A stretch of DNA of 64,000 bases from Liquorilactobacillus nagelii DSM 13675 (GTDB lineage: Bacteria > Bacillota > Bacilli > Lactobacillales > Lactobacillaceae): assembly GCF_019444005.1 (NCBI RefSeq), contig NZ_CP049304.1, forward strand, positions 1,922,001 through 1,986,000, given 5' to 3'. Both the position numbers and the translations under genes were made by a program. The notes beneath the pieces are model-generated. The model was not told the origin of the DNA and made no database searches. It was given only the letters and a program-made list of their open reading frames with translations. Positions within the stretch are counted from its first letter, which is position 1, and every line of letters begins with the position of its first letter. Below, piece after piece: positions 17,398 to 29,095 of the stretch.

Positions 17398-18741
17398 TTA
17401 ATTTTTGAAACTATGAATTGGCGCTGGAATAGATCCACCACGATTAATCATTGCAGCTGAGGACGCTGAATTAACTGCCATAACCGGTGCATAACCCATC
17501 AATCCTCCAAACTCAACCATTTCACCAACTTTTTTTCCTTTAACTGGTAATACTCTGACTGCGGTTGTTTTGTTATTAATCATCCCAATTGCAGCTTCAT
17601 CTGCAATCATTGCCGCGATTGTTTCTGCTGGAGTATCTCCGGGGATTGGAATCATATCCAGCCCCACTGAGCAAACAGCTGTCATTGCTTCTAGTTTTTC
17701 AACATTTAATGAACCTGCTTCGACTGCTGAAATCATACCGGAATCTTCAGAAACCGGAATAAATGCCCCAGACAAACCGCCAACTCGACTGCAAGCCATA
17801 ATTCCACCTTTTTTAACTGCATCATTTAATAAAGCCAAAGCAGCAGTTGTTCCATGCGTACCCACTTTTGCCAAACCAATTTCTTCTAAAATTTGAGCTA
17901 CCGAGTCACCCACGGCTGGAGTAGGAGCCAATGATAAATCAACAATTCCAAAAGGCACACCCAAACGTTCAGCCGCAATCGTTCCAACTAGCTGACCCAT
18001 CCTAGTAACTTTAAAAGCAGTCTTTTTGATTGTTTCTGCTACTACGTCTAGTGACTCGCCTTTAACTTTTTCTAAAGCGTGTTTAACAACTCCCGGACCG
18101 CTTACACCAACACTAACTACTGTATCCCCCTCACCGACTCCATGAAAAGCACCAGCCATAAAAGGATTGTCTTCCACAGCATTACAGAAAACAACTAGTT
18201 TAGTGTTAGCTGTTGTCGAACGTTCAGACGCAGCCTTAACAACTCGTCCCATCTCCGCAACAGCATCCATATTAATTCCACTGCGCGTTGATCCGACATT
18301 TACCGAACAGCAAACTAAGTCAGTTTCAGCTAAAACTCGGGGTAATGATGCAATTAAACGCTGATCCCCATGCTGATAACCCTTTTGAACCAAAGCTGAA
18401 AAGCCACCAATAAAATTAACCCCTACCGTTTTAGCCGCCCGATCAAGAGTCTGAGCATATTTAAAATAATCTCGATCTGAACTAGCTGCCGCAATCAATG
18501 AAATCGGAGTTACTGAAATTCGTTTATTAATAATCGGAATTCCATACTCAGCTTCAATCTGCTGACCAACCTTAACTAAATTAGCTGCTTTAGTCGTGAT
18601 TTTTTGATATATTCGTTGACATGCTTGATCACTGTCACTATCAATACAGTCAAGCAAAGAAATACCCATTGTAATTGTTCGAATATCCAGTTTTTCATCA
18701 GAAATCATATGAATTGTTTCTAAGATTTTGTCGGTTTCCAT
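17398..18741 (-). CDS. PFL-like UPF0210 (DUF711) family protein
   Basis: A 447-residue conserved protein of the UPF0210 family, which is related in fold to pyruvate formate-lyase and anaerobic ribonucleotide reductase but has no proven activity. Family landmarks include [15 protein letters not shown] near the C-terminus and [14 protein letters not shown] in the middle. The ATG at 18741 is preceded by AAGGAG; the longer open frame extends into the upstream gene and is not used. It is always found paired with an ACT-domain UPF0237 protein, as here with a 13-base gap. Confidence 0.9.
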   Translation of the reverse strand: METDKILETIHMISDEKLDIRTITMGISLLDCIDSDSDQACQRIYQKITTKAANLVKVGQQIEAEYGIPIINKRISVTPISLIAAASSDRDYFKYAQTLDRAAKTVGVNFIGGFSALVQKGYQHGDQRLIASLPRVLAETDLVCCSVNVGSTRSGINMDAVAEMGRVVKAASERSTTANTKLVVFCNAVEDNPFMAGAFHGVGEGDTVVSVGVSGPGVVKHALEKVKGESLDVVAETIKKTAFKVTRMGQLVGTIAAERLGVPFGIVDLSLAPTPAVGDSVAQILEEIGLAKVGTHGTTAALALLNDAVKKGGIMACSRVGGLSGAFIPVSEDSGMISAVEAGSLNVEKLEAMTAVCSVGLDMIPIPGDTPAETIAAMIADEAAIGMINNKTTAVRVLPVKGKKVGEMVEFGGLMGYAPVMAVNSASSAAMINRGGSIPAPIHSFKN

Positions 18742-18754
18742 CAAATAACTCCTT

Positions 18755-19024
18755 TTACAATTGATGCATCGCGTGATAGATTTCCTCACGTCTAATCTTG
18801 ATTTCTACCCCTAAAGCTTTGCCCAATTCAGTTAATTGGTCAGCTAGAGTAGTGAAATCAGCTTGAGAGGTTGGAAGTTCAACCATCATCATCATGGTAA
18901 AATACCCATCCATAATGGTTTGCGAAACATCTAGAATATTAATTTCTTTTTCGGCCAAAAAATGACTAACACCAGCAACGATCCCAACTTGGTCCTTGCC
19001 AATTGTGGTTAGAATTGCTTTCAT
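18755..19024 (-). CDS. ACT-domain protein, UPF0237 family
   Basis: An 89-residue stand-alone ACT domain ([35 protein letters not shown] in two stretches, then [12 protein letters not shown]). ACT domains bind amino acids or other small ligands. The pairing with the downstream UPF0210 protein is widespread in Gram-positive bacteria, suggesting it senses the ligand that regulates its partner; the ligand is unknown. Confidence 0.9.
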   Translation of the reverse strand: MKAILTTIGKDQVGIVAGVSHFLAEKEINILDVSQTIMDGYFTMMMMVELPTSQADFTTLADQLTELGKALGVEIKIRREEIYHAMHQL

Positions 19025-19303
19025 CTAACTACCTCCATTGTTGTCTTAAATTGAATTTCAGTATAGCTTTTTACGAATAATATAGCAATTTGTTTAAGAA
19101 AAGCTTTAAACTACATTGTCTATGGATATTATTATAACAGCTTTTTAAGTGGTTAATTAAAAAATAATTTTTTATCAAACTGAATGATAATTTATTTTCA
19201 ATAATAATTGTTAGGATTTTAACTGATGCTAACTTGAATTTTGTTAGTTTGCTCCGTAAAATAAATGGTGTTGTGTTATTCTTCAGGAAGTAGGTTCAAT
19301 TTT
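19025..19303. other. Divergent intergenic region, no gene
   Basis: This A+T-rich 279-base spacer lies between the leftward ACT-UPF0210 pair and the rightward MFS gene and must hold both promoters. No ORF with a ribosome binding site and no clear structured RNA were seen. Confidence 0.5.
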
Positions 19304-20656
19304 ATGATCAAACAACTTAGTCAAGAAAAGCGAGCGATTGTTACAGCCGTTTTATTAATTGCCTCATTTTTAGCTTTAACTAGCCAAACAATGATGGTAA
19401 CTGCCCTACCAGTTATTCAACAAGAATTACACGTGTCCTTAACCCAAGTTCAGTGGTTGACCACTGGATATATTTTAATTATTGGAATTATCACGCCACT
19501 TTCTTCAAATTTATACGAAAAGTTCACTAATCGACAATTATTTCTCACTACCACTGGTTTATTTATAGTTGGAACTTTTTTAGGCAGTATTTCACAATCA
19601 TTTGCTACTTTACTATTAGCCAGGATTTTGCAGGCAATTGCTGGAGGAATTATCATGTCTTTTCAAATGACAGCGCTAGTTGTTATTTTCCCTCCAGAAA
19701 AACGCGGTACTATTCTAGGAATGTCCGGTCTAGTTGTCGCCTCAGGCCCAGCTCTAGGCCCCACAATTGCTGGGATAATTTTACATTTTTTCAATTGGCA
19801 TTATCTATTCATTTTAGTTTTACCACTCTTCATTATTCTATGGTTTATTGGCCTGATAGGTTTTCCTAACTTTTCTCAGCCGCAAGCTTTAAAAATTGAT
19901 ATTGGATCAGTCTTTTTACTGCTGATTGGATCAAGCTTAGCTCTGTCTAGTCTTACATTATTTAAACAAAACATTTTGACCGGAATGATTGCCTTACTGG
20001 TTGGTTTAACTTTGCTTTACATTTTTGGTCACCGTCAACTTCATTTGAAACAGCCATTATTGCGAATTCAAATTGCCAAACTACCATCCTTTTCTTTAAT
20101 GACTATTGTTGGCATGTTAGCTTTTATGGTATTAATTGGTACTGAACAAATAATTCCGATTTTTGTTGAAAAAGTTGTGGGCTTAAACAGTATGCAAGCT
20201 GGTTTAATTTTACTTCCAGGAGCCCTAGCAAACGCAATTTTTGCAGCTTGGGCAGGCCGCTACTATGATGCTCATGGAGCTAAACTATTGATTCTTTGTG
20301 GTATTAGTTTAATGATTATTGCTGCTATTCCCTTGTTATTTATGACTAAAGCGATGCCAATCTGGTTAATTGTAGTTGCTTATATGATTCGAATGATTGG
20401 CAATTCTTGTGTCTTTTCACCTGCTATGTCAGAAGCCTTCATTGACATTACCCCAACAGAAATTAGTCATGCAACTGCACTCAATAATGCAATTCGTCAA
20501 GTTGCCGGTTCAGTTTCAACTACCTTGATGGTTGTTCTAGCGGATATTCCAGCATCACTGACTCAAGGAGTTCACTGGGCAATCCTGTTTACCTTCGTCC
20601 TATTAGGATTAATGATTTTATTCTTCAGATATTATCTAAAACAAAAAGCTGTTTAA
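19304..20656 (+). CDS. MFS drug exporter, DHA2 (EmrB/QacA-type)
   Basis: A roughly 450-residue integral membrane protein of the drug:H+ antiporter family with many transmembrane segments. Motif C-like SGPALGPTIAGIIL (about 147-160) and motif A-like sequence near NLYEKFTNRQLFL are visible, with TALPVIQQEL at the start as in DHA2 carriers. The ATG at 19304 is preferred, with GGAAGTAGG upstream; an earlier in-frame ATG (19265) lacks a site. The substrate cannot be predicted. Ends at a strong bidirectional terminator. Confidence 0.85.
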   Translation: MIKQLSQEKRAIVTAVLLIASFLALTSQTMMVTALPVIQQELHVSLTQVQWLTTGYILIIGIITPLSSNLYEKFTNRQLFLTTTGLFIVGTFLGSISQSFATLLLARILQAIAGGIIMSFQMTALVVIFPPEKRGTILGMSGLVVASGPALGPTIAGIILHFFNWHYLFILVLPLFIILWFIGLIGFPNFSQPQALKIDIGSVFLLLIGSSLALSSLTLFKQNILTGMIALLVGLTLLYIFGHRQLHLKQPLLRIQIAKLPSFSLMTIVGMLAFMVLIGTEQIIPIFVEKVVGLNSMQAGLILLPGALANAIFAAWAGRYYDAHGAKLLILCGISLMIIAAIPLLFMTKAMPIWLIVVAYMIRMIGNSCVFSPAMSEAFIDITPTEISHATALNNAIRQVAGSVSTTLMVVLADIPASLTQGVHWAILFTFVLLGLMILFFRYYLKQKAV

Positions 20657-20670
20657 AATGTTGTTAAAGC

Positions 20671-20770
20671 AAAAAAGCATTGTCTGTTTCTAATTATGAA
20701 GTGAACCTCCAAGATTATTGTCCAATCTCAGCGTTTCACCTCATTAAATGAAACAAACGATGCTTTTTTA
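20671..20770. terminator. Large bidirectional terminator between the MFS gene and queH
   Basis: AAAAAAGCAT plus TCTGTTTC (20671-20690) pairs with GAAACA and ATGCTTTTTT (20750-20769), with a further internal stem between. It has an A run on one side and a T run on the other. The queH stop codon lies within the T run. Confidence 0.75.
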
Positions 20771-21541
20771 TTCTAAAACCTCTTGATCATGATAAACAAA
20801 TCTAATTTCTGGAAACTCTTTTTTCCCATCTTTGCCAGCCATAAACTTCACTGCTTCTCGTCTGATTTCCGATAAATCGACCCCTTGCGCCTTGGCCGCA
20901 AATATGCAGCCACAATAACACTGACGATAAACATCATATTCATGACACATTTCAACTGAACGACGATAACCGTTGTTCTTTTTAAAATCACTAGGCAAAT
21001 ATTGTGTTGCGTACAGATTCTGAACTTCGATTCCTACACTATTAATTACTTGAGAATTCTTATGCGGACTAATTGTTAAAGTACTGCCAAAATAATCAAA
21101 TCCTAGTTCAACCGCTTTAGCAGCAACTAAATCTAATCGGTAAGTAAAACATGCTCGGCATCTTTTACCACCTTCAGGTTCCTTTTCCAAGCCACGAACA
21201 TTTTCAAAATACTTCTGTGGCTGATAAGGAGCTGCAATAAATTGAACATGACTGCCGGTTTGGTGATTGAAATCATGAATGAATTTTTGTTGCACATATT
21301 CACGTCGTTGGTACTCTGCTCGCGGATGAATATTCGAATTAGCATAATAAATTGTTACATCCGCATATTGTGTCAAATATTCTAAAGTATACGTACTACA
21401 AGGTGCACAACAACTATGCAGCATAACTTTGGGCCGCTGGTTATTAATCTGCCAGCTTTTAATCATTTTTTGTAAAATCTTGTCATAATTTATTTTTTGG
21501 TTAGGATTCATCTGATCCAAAAACTGATGTAAATCAATCAT
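20768..21541 (-). CDS. queH: Epoxyqueuosine reductase QueH
   Basis: Catalyses the last step of queuosine tRNA modification by reducing epoxyqueuosine; this is the non-cobalamin QueH type (DUF208). The 257 residues contain the N-terminal LHSCCAPCSTYTLEYL motif (C44, C45, C48), EGGKRCRACFTYRLD (CxxC) and a third cysteine-rich segment YRQCYCGCIFA, which together hold the iron-sulfur cluster and metal. Length matches the family. Presence implies that this organism modifies tRNA with queuosine, though no other que gene is in the window. Confidence 0.92.
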   Translation of the reverse strand: MIDLHQFLDQMNPNQKINYDKILQKMIKSWQINNQRPKVMLHSCCAPCSTYTLEYLTQYADVTIYYANSNIHPRAEYQRREYVQQKFIHDFNHQTGSHVQFIAAPYQPQKYFENVRGLEKEPEGGKRCRACFTYRLDLVAAKAVELGFDYFGSTLTISPHKNSQVINSVGIEVQNLYATQYLPSDFKKNNGYRRSVEMCHEYDVYRQCYCGCIFAAKAQGVDLSEIRREAVKFMAGKDGKKEFPEIRFVYHDQEVLE

Positions 21542-21607
21542 AATTTTTGTTCATCCCTTCAGAACTTTTCTGTTGCTAAGTATATACCCTCGGTTAGCTG
21601 CAAGCAA

Positions 21608-22747
21608 TTATTGACTAATAGATAATAGCTTTTCTTCAACTGCTGGTAATAATTGGCTCGTCAATAACTGACCTCCAGCTTGATTAAGGTGTAAGTGATC
21701 ACCCAAATCATACGCGGGCACCAACTGATCTTCTTTAACAACTGCTGTTGCCGTACTGGTAAAAGGCTCCAAATGGGCTAGCTCACTATTAACCAATTTT
21801 CGAAGTGTGAGAGCTTGTTCATAGTTAGCTGAGTGATGAATCTGACCATGTCCTAACTTAAAAGGCAATAAATTACTGAATAATAATTGGCTTTGAGCCA
21901 TTTCAACTAAATTGAATAATTCTTCAACTTGTGCAGTAAAATCAGTGGGGTTTATTTGTTGTTTAATTGCCTGCCGACTAATTAATGGCAATAAAAGATC
22001 ATTACTGCCCACAAAACAAATCACTAACTTTGGACGATGCAATCGCATCAGTAGCGGTAACCTTTCAGCTAGACTTGTTCCAAAAGTTTGATATAATGGC
22101 TCATCTTGTGGAGCATTATACAACAATCGGTTACCAGAAATTCCTGAATTTAAAACCGTCAACCGATTGGGATACTTCAAGTAGAGCTGTTCAGTTAATT
22201 CATCTGAAATTAAGCCCATTTCCGCTAAAGAATCACCTGTAAATTCAATTACAGCTGCTTTGGTCCCACTCAAAACTTCAACTTGCGCTAAACTAAACCA
22301 ACCGCGGCGAGCCGTAAAAGTTGTCCGCAACGTTGGCAAATGATTGCTGCGCCGGATTAAACTAGCATTTGTCAATTTAGTATTATAAGTACTAGCAAAA
22401 TCACAATAAGTTTGCCTAAAACTACTGCTAATTCTAAAATATAATTTTTGACCAGGATGAACTGTTAATTGACAGGGGTCGCTCACAACTGCCTTTCCTG
22501 CAGGAATTTTAAATATCCGGCTGTTGTGAAAAAATAACGATTGTTTCACATGAAACATTGGATCTAAACCAACTTCAACTCTGTCAAAAATTAATGACTG
22601 CAGTCCAAAATAATTTGTTAGTGTAGCCCTAAGTTCACCACCATGTAAATTACAAGTCGTTTGAATAACTTCCGTTAATTCAGGCATCGTCACTGGCAGA
22701 AAACTAAAATTAGCAATTTGATGATACCAAGCGATTTGCCAATGCAT
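21608..22747 (-). CDS. SGNH/GDSL-family hydrolase
   Basis: A 379-residue esterase-like protein with an N-terminal beta-rich region (about 1-165) and a C-terminal SGNH domain. The blocks are GDSLAEMG (nucleophile Ser), NSGISGNRLL (Gly), GSNDLLLP (Asn) and DHLHLNQAG (catalytic Asp-x-x-His), all in order. There is no signal peptide, so it acts in the cytoplasm. Comparable lactobacillus proteins are annotated as lipase/acylhydrolase; the substrate is unknown. GGAGG precedes the ATG. Confidence 0.85.
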   Translation of the reverse strand: MHWQIAWYHQIANFSFLPVTMPELTEVIQTTCNLHGGELRATLTNYFGLQSLIFDRVEVGLDPMFHVKQSLFFHNSRIFKIPAGKAVVSDPCQLTVHPGQKLYFRISSSFRQTYCDFASTYNTKLTNASLIRRSNHLPTLRTTFTARRGWFSLAQVEVLSGTKAAVIEFTGDSLAEMGLISDELTEQLYLKYPNRLTVLNSGISGNRLLYNAPQDEPLYQTFGTSLAERLPLLMRLHRPKLVICFVGSNDLLLPLISRQAIKQQINPTDFTAQVEELFNLVEMAQSQLLFSNLLPFKLGHGQIHHSANYEQALTLRKLVNSELAHLEPFTSTATAVVKEDQLVPAYDLGDHLHLNQAGGQLLTSQLLPAVEEKLLSISQ

Positions 22748-22763
22748 TTTTTATTCCTCCTCG

Positions 22764-22805
22764 AAAAAATGGGACTCGGGCAAAATCATTTTTGCTCAGT
22801 CCCAT
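22764..22805 (-). terminator. Terminator after lplA
   Basis: On the - strand ATGGGACT pairs with AGTCCCAT, with an inner GAGC/GCCC stem, and is followed by TTTTT. It sits about 80 bases after the lplA stop and just before the SGNH start, insulating the two. Confidence 0.75.
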
Positions 22806-22882
22806 ATATTTTGCAGTTTCAATCATCCCTAAGATCTCAAGCACATCATTTAAAAATTAATTTATCTTCCTTTTTATGTTAA

Positions 22883-23896
22883 CTAATCTGCTAGTAGTTG
22901 GATGATTTCAAGCGGCGGAATTCCTTGAAAGTAACTGTTAACATCAACTTTGCTCAGAACTTGCGCTATTTCAGCTTCACTATAGGCAACTCCATTTAAT
23001 TTAACTTCTAATTCATGCACATCATTTGTTCCAAAGAAATCCCCAAAAAACTTGATATTTTTAATATGGCCTACTTCAACCAAAATTCGAGCATCAATTG
23101 TTCCGCTAGTAAAATGTCGCCGCTTTTGAATAGTGAATTTTGGTGATTGACCGTAGACCCAATCCCAATTGTTATAAGATTGCTGTTGAATCGCTGCAAT
23201 TTGCTGTTCATCCGTTGGTGTTAATTGATATTCCTGTTTTTTTGCAGTTTCCATATTGTCAACGCCCAAGATTTTCATAATTAATAAATCACGAAATTCT
23301 TCAGTAGTAATCTTTTGATATTCTTCAGCCAAATATGGGCGCAAATTAGTTACGCGACTACGGACCGATTTAATTCCCTTAGATTCGATCTTATCTTGGG
23401 GAACGTGTAACGCTTTAGCTACTTGTTCAGTATCAACATCAAGCATCAAAGTACCATGAGAAAAAGTTTTACCACCACGAGTGTACATTGCATTTCCGGA
23501 AAATTTTTTCCCGTCAACCACAATATCATTTCGACCAGTAACTTCCGCTCCAGTGACTCCCATCTCATGCAAAGCATTAACGATCGGGGCAACCATTGTT
23601 TTAAAATCACCAAATTGATGGCTGCCAGCATCAACAATAAAACTGAAACACAAATTGCCTAAATCCTGATACATTGCCCCACCCCCAGATAACCGTCGAG
23701 TGACAGTCACTTGGTGTTCACGACAATATTTTTGATCAATTTCTTCAATTGTATTTTGATTACGACCAACAATTACGCACGGTTTCTCAATGTAAAATAA
23801 AACCATCGGCAGCTTGATTTGGTTGTTGTTCATTAAATACTGTTCTGTTGCTAAATTTTGTCGAATATCATAACTACACATCGCTAAATATTGCAC
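22883..23896 (-). CDS. lplA: Lipoate-protein ligase A
   Basis: Attaches scavenged lipoate to the E2 subunit of pyruvate dehydrogenase. The BPL/LplA catalytic domain (about residues 20-240) includes EQYLMNN, VGRNQNTIEEID, TRRLSGGGAMYQDLGNLCFSF and GRNDIVVDGKKFSGNAMY, followed by the accessory C-terminal domain. GTG at 23896 is chosen because AGAGGAAG lies upstream; the longer frame would start at TTG 23917. It follows pdhD by 26 bases, so the E2 substrate and its ligase are co-expressed. Length 337 residues is normal. Confidence 0.93.
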   Translation of the reverse strand: MQYLAMCSYDIRQNLATEQYLMNNNQIKLPMVLFYIEKPCVIVGRNQNTIEEIDQKYCREHQVTVTRRLSGGGAMYQDLGNLCFSFIVDAGSHQFGDFKTMVAPIVNALHEMGVTGAEVTGRNDIVVDGKKFSGNAMYTRGGKTFSHGTLMLDVDTEQVAKALHVPQDKIESKGIKSVRSRVTNLRPYLAEEYQKITTEEFRDLLIMKILGVDNMETAKKQEYQLTPTDEQQIAAIQQQSYNNWDWVYGQSPKFTIQKRRHFTSGTIDARILVEVGHIKNIKFFGDFFGTNDVHELEVKLNGVAYSEAEIAQVLSKVDVNSYFQGIPPLEIIQLLAD

Positions 23897-23922
23897 TTTA
23901 CCACTTCCTCTAACCAAAGTTT

Positions 23923-25329
23923 TTAAATATTGATTGGCAATTTCAGTCCAACGTCAGCAGCATCCATAACTGCCTCGCTAACGCTTGGATGTGGATGAAT
24001 GGTTAAAGCAATATCTTCAACCGTTGCACCGGTTTCTACCGCTAGTGTTAACTCAGTAATTAGATCACTAGCATTAGGTCCAACGATTTGCGCTCCTAAA
24101 AGTTGATGACTTTCCTTTTCAAACACCAGCCGGATAAAACCATCAGTACTATTCATAGAAATAGCTCGACCGTTAGCGGCAAAAGGAAACTGAGCTTTAT
24201 CTGGTTTCAAGCCCTGTTCCTTAGCTTCAGCCATAGTTAAACCAGTTGTTGCAATTTCACTATCTGTATAGCAAACAGCTGGCATGGCCCGATAGTCAAT
24301 AATTGCTTTAGAACCAGAAATTGCTTCAGCAGCGACTTTACCTTCATAACTTGCTTTATGAGCTAGAGCTGCTCCTGGCACAATATCTCCGATGGCATAA
24401 ATGTTGCTGACACTTGTTCTTCCTTGAGCATCCACCTTAATTAAACCCCGCTGATCCATCTCAATTCCAACGTGTTCTAAGCCCATATCAGCGGTATTAG
24501 CTCGCCTACCAACACATACAATGCAATAATCCGCTTGCAATTGTTTTTCTTCGCCAGCCACTTCAAAAGTGATTTTGACACCATCAGCTGTCTGTTCAGC
24601 TTTCCGAGCCATCGCTTTAGTGTAAATATCAACTTTTTGTTTACTAAAGTGATGTTCAACAACTGACACTAAGTCACGTTCATAATTCGCCAAAATACGT
24701 TCAGTACCCTCTAAAATTGAAACGTGTGCTCCTAAATTGGCATAAACCGATGCCAACTCGCAGCCAATATAGCCACCACCGACAACAACTAGATCTTTGG
24801 GAACTTCCTGTAAATTCAAAGCGCCGGTTGAATCTAAAACCCGGTTTTCAAATTTGAAATTAGGAATTTCAATTGGATGGCTACCAGTTGCCAAAATCAA
24901 ATTGTTAAAAGTGTAAGTTTGTGCAGAATCATCTTTGATCACACGTAAACTGTGATCGTCTTTCAAAAAGGCGCTACCCCAAATAACATCGATTTTATGC
25001 TTTTTAAAAAGACTGGCTACTCCACCTGTTAGTTTATTCACAACACTTTCTTGTTTCCAAGTCTGTGTCTGTTTAAAATCAAGCGTTGCTGCGGTAATCC
25101 TTAAACCCATATCAGCTGAGTTCATTGCCTTTTGATACCGATGAGCTGCTTCAATTAAAGCTTTTGATGGGATACAACCAACATTCAAGCAAACCCCGCC
25201 GATGAATTCACGTTCAATAACGGTAACTTTTTGTCCCTTTTCAGCTGCCCGAATAGCTGCTACATATCCGCCAGGACCAGCTCCAATGACAACTGTGTCT
25301 AGATCAATTGCAAAATCTCCTACAACCAT
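23923..25329 (-). CDS. pdhD: Dihydrolipoamide dehydrogenase (PDH E3)
   Basis: FAD enzyme that reoxidises dihydrolipoamide on E2. The 468 residues carry the FAD motif VVIGAGPGGYVAAIRAAEKG, the redox disulfide GGVCLNVGCIPSKALIEAAH, the NAD-binding VVGGGYIGCELASVYANLG, YAIGDIVPG and the C-terminal HPHPSVSEAV dimer interface. It is the fourth gene of pdhABCD, and the stop of pdhC is 7 bases upstream. Confidence 0.97.
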   Translation of the reverse strand: MVVGDFAIDLDTVVIGAGPGGYVAAIRAAEKGQKVTVIEREFIGGVCLNVGCIPSKALIEAAHRYQKAMNSADMGLRITAATLDFKQTQTWKQESVVNKLTGGVASLFKKHKIDVIWGSAFLKDDHSLRVIKDDSAQTYTFNNLILATGSHPIEIPNFKFENRVLDSTGALNLQEVPKDLVVVGGGYIGCELASVYANLGAHVSILEGTERILANYERDLVSVVEHHFSKQKVDIYTKAMARKAEQTADGVKITFEVAGEEKQLQADYCIVCVGRRANTADMGLEHVGIEMDQRGLIKVDAQGRTSVSNIYAIGDIVPGAALAHKASYEGKVAAEAISGSKAIIDYRAMPAVCYTDSEIATTGLTMAEAKEQGLKPDKAQFPFAANGRAISMNSTDGFIRLVFEKESHQLLGAQIVGPNASDLITELTLAVETGATVEDIALTIHPHPSVSEAVMDAADVGLKLPINI

Positions 25330-25336
25330 CTTCTAA

Positions 25337-26653
25337 TCACCCTTCCATTAACAATAATTCTGGATCTGACAGTAACTCTTTAAATCGATTCATTGCTCGT
25401 TGAGCTGTCGCTCCGTCAATTACTCGGTGATCAAACGACAAGGACAATTTCATTACATAAGCTACCTGAACTTGATCATCGACAACAACCGGCTCCTTAG
25501 TAATCCGGCCCAGGCCAAGGATTGCTACTTCTGGCCAATTAATTACTGGAGTAAAGAAGCCGCCACCAATTGAGCCAATGTTAGTAATTGACATTCCAGT
25601 ATGCTTCATGTCTTCACCACCCAATTTACCGTCCTTGGCTTTTTGAGTGTTAGCACTGATTTCACGTGCAATATCAAATAAACTTAGTTGATCAGCGTGT
25701 TTGATATTAGGGACAAACAACCCCCGGTCAGTGTCAGTCGCAACTCCAACATTAATATATTCACGATGAACAATTTCTTGGCTATCCATATCAACTTGCG
25801 AATTAAAAATTGGATATTCTTTCATAACTAAACTGAGCGCTTTAACCACATAAGCTAAGAAAGTTAAGTGAACTCCTTTGTCTGTAGCTAACTGCTTATA
25901 TTTCTTTCGATGATCCCACAATTTATCAACCACTGCTTCATCGAAGACTGTTACGTGTGGAATCTGCTGCTTACTGCGAATCATTGCCTTGGCAGTCGCT
26001 TTGCGAATTCCCGACATCTTCTCCCGTGTTTCTGGCCAAGCCTCATTTGAAGCTGGTAACGATGGCACAGCCGCTTTAGTCGTATCAGCATTCTGATCAG
26101 TTTGAACAACCCCATTTTGCAAGAATTGATCAACATCTGTTTTAGTAACTTGCCCATGATTTCCACTACCATTAATCTGTGTTAGATCAACGGCTTTTTC
26201 ACGTGCATAAGCTCGAACTGCTGGCATCGCTAACACTGGCAGACTAGTATCTCGCGGTTGAACAGCAGTTTCAGTTGGAACAGTTGTCTCAGTCGCTGGT
26301 TTGACCTCTACAGCTGCTGGTGATGCTGGAGTTGCCGCTTTGACTTCTTTTTCTGGCTCTGGAGCCGCTGCTGCATTTTTTTCTGATTGAGATTCAGTTT
26401 CAGGTACATCTCCTGCAACTTCAAATTCGACCAAAGCTTGGCCGACTTCAGCAGTCTCCCCTTCTTCAACTAAAATTTGTTTAATCGTCCCAGAAACTGG
26501 TGCAGGAATTTCTTCGACTGATTTATCATTTTCAATTTCTAATAAATCATCATCTTCTTTTAATTGGTCACCTACTTTAACATACCACTTAGCAACCGTT
26601 CCTTCGGAAATACCTTCACCAATGTCTGGCAACTTGAATTGATATAAACCCAT
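25337..26653 (-). CDS. pdhC: Dihydrolipoamide acetyltransferase (PDH E2)
   Basis: Core of the pyruvate dehydrogenase complex. One N-terminal lipoyl domain (residues 1-78; lipoylated K44 in EIENDKSVEEI), an Ala-Pro-Val-rich flexible linker (about 85-140), a peripheral-subunit-binding domain (about 145-178; LAMPAVRAYAREKAVDL) and the catalytic domain ending with SLSFDHRVIDGATAQRAM (catalytic His-Arg). Normal length for a single-lipoyl Gram-positive E2. Twelve bases after pdhB. Confidence 0.96.
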   Translation of the reverse strand: MGLYQFKLPDIGEGISEGTVAKWYVKVGDQLKEDDDLLEIENDKSVEEIPAPVSGTIKQILVEEGETAEVGQALVEFEVAGDVPETESQSEKNAAAAPEPEKEVKAATPASPAAVEVKPATETTVPTETAVQPRDTSLPVLAMPAVRAYAREKAVDLTQINGSGNHGQVTKTDVDQFLQNGVVQTDQNADTTKAAVPSLPASNEAWPETREKMSGIRKATAKAMIRSKQQIPHVTVFDEAVVDKLWDHRKKYKQLATDKGVHLTFLAYVVKALSLVMKEYPIFNSQVDMDSQEIVHREYINVGVATDTDRGLFVPNIKHADQLSLFDIAREISANTQKAKDGKLGGEDMKHTGMSITNIGSIGGGFFTPVINWPEVAILGLGRITKEPVVVDDQVQVAYVMKLSLSFDHRVIDGATAQRAMNRFKELLSDPELLLMEG

Positions 26654-26665
26654 CTAATCTGCCTC

Positions 26666-27643
26666 CTAATATTCCATAATCTCGTTAGCTTTAGCAACGA
26701 TATCATTTTTGTTTGGTAACCAATCACTTTCCGCCTCACTAAACGGATACGGAGTGTTGGGTGCTGCTACTCGACCAATTGGAGCATTCAAATACAAAAT
26801 TCCCTTTTCTGCAATCAAAGCTGCTACCTGTGCCCCTACACCAGCTTGCTTTTGAGCTTCTTGAACAACTACAGCTCGGCTGGTCTTTTTGACTGAAGCC
26901 AAAATAGTTTTTTCATCGATTGGAGAAATCGTCCGCAAATCAATTACTTCAGCTGAAATGCCAGCTTTTGCTAATTCATCACTAGCTTTCAAACACTCTT
27001 GAACCATTGCACCATAACTAATTAAAGTGATATCTTGTCCTTCATGGGCTACGGCTGCTTGATCCAACGGAACAGTATAGGCTTCATCTGGAACTTCAGC
27101 TTTAATTGAACGATAAAGTTTCATATGTTCTAGGAAGAAAACTGGATCATCAGAACGAATTGCTGAAATCAATAACCCTTTTGCATCATAAGGATTACTA
27201 GGAATCACTACCCGCAAGCCAGGAACTTGAGCAATTAATCCTTCCAAGCTATCAGCATGCAATTCGGGCGTATGCACACCACCACCAAATGGAGCACGAA
27301 TCGTAATTGGCATTTTGCGAGTGCCACCCAATCGGAATCTCATCCGAGATAGCTGGCCAGCAATTTCATCCATTGCTTCAAAAACAAAACCAAAAAATTG
27401 AATTTCGGGAACTGGTCGGAAACCTTTCAGCGCTAAACCAGTACTTAATCCAATAATACCTGATTCTGCAAGTGGTGTATCAAACACACGTTGCTCGCCG
27501 TGAGTTTGCTGTAATCCTTCAGTTGCCCGGAAAACACCACCATTTTTACCAACATCCTCACCAAAAACAAGCACTTTGTCATCACGGGCTAATTCTTCAT
27601 CCATTGCTGCCGTAATCGCTTTAATCATTGTCGTTTTTGTCAT
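26666..27643 (-). CDS. pdhB: Pyruvate dehydrogenase E1 beta subunit
   Basis: Forms the E1 heterotetramer with PdhA. The 325 residues contain the transketolase pyrimidine-binding domain ([46 protein letters not shown]) and a C-terminal transketolase domain with [13 protein letters not shown] and [13 protein letters not shown]. Two bases separate it from pdhA. In lactobacilli PDH mainly supplies acetyl-CoA. Confidence 0.97.
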   Translation of the reverse strand: MTKTTMIKAITAAMDEELARDDKVLVFGEDVGKNGGVFRATEGLQQTHGEQRVFDTPLAESGIIGLSTGLALKGFRPVPEIQFFGFVFEAMDEIAGQLSRMRFRLGGTRKMPITIRAPFGGGVHTPELHADSLEGLIAQVPGLRVVIPSNPYDAKGLLISAIRSDDPVFFLEHMKLYRSIKAEVPDEAYTVPLDQAAVAHEGQDITLISYGAMVQECLKASDELAKAGISAEVIDLRTISPIDEKTILASVKKTSRAVVVQEAQKQAGVGAQVAALIAEKGILYLNAPIGRVAAPNTPYPFSEAESDWLPNKNDIVAKANEIMEY

Positions 27644-27645
27644 GA

Positions 27646-29095
<1,450 letters not shown>
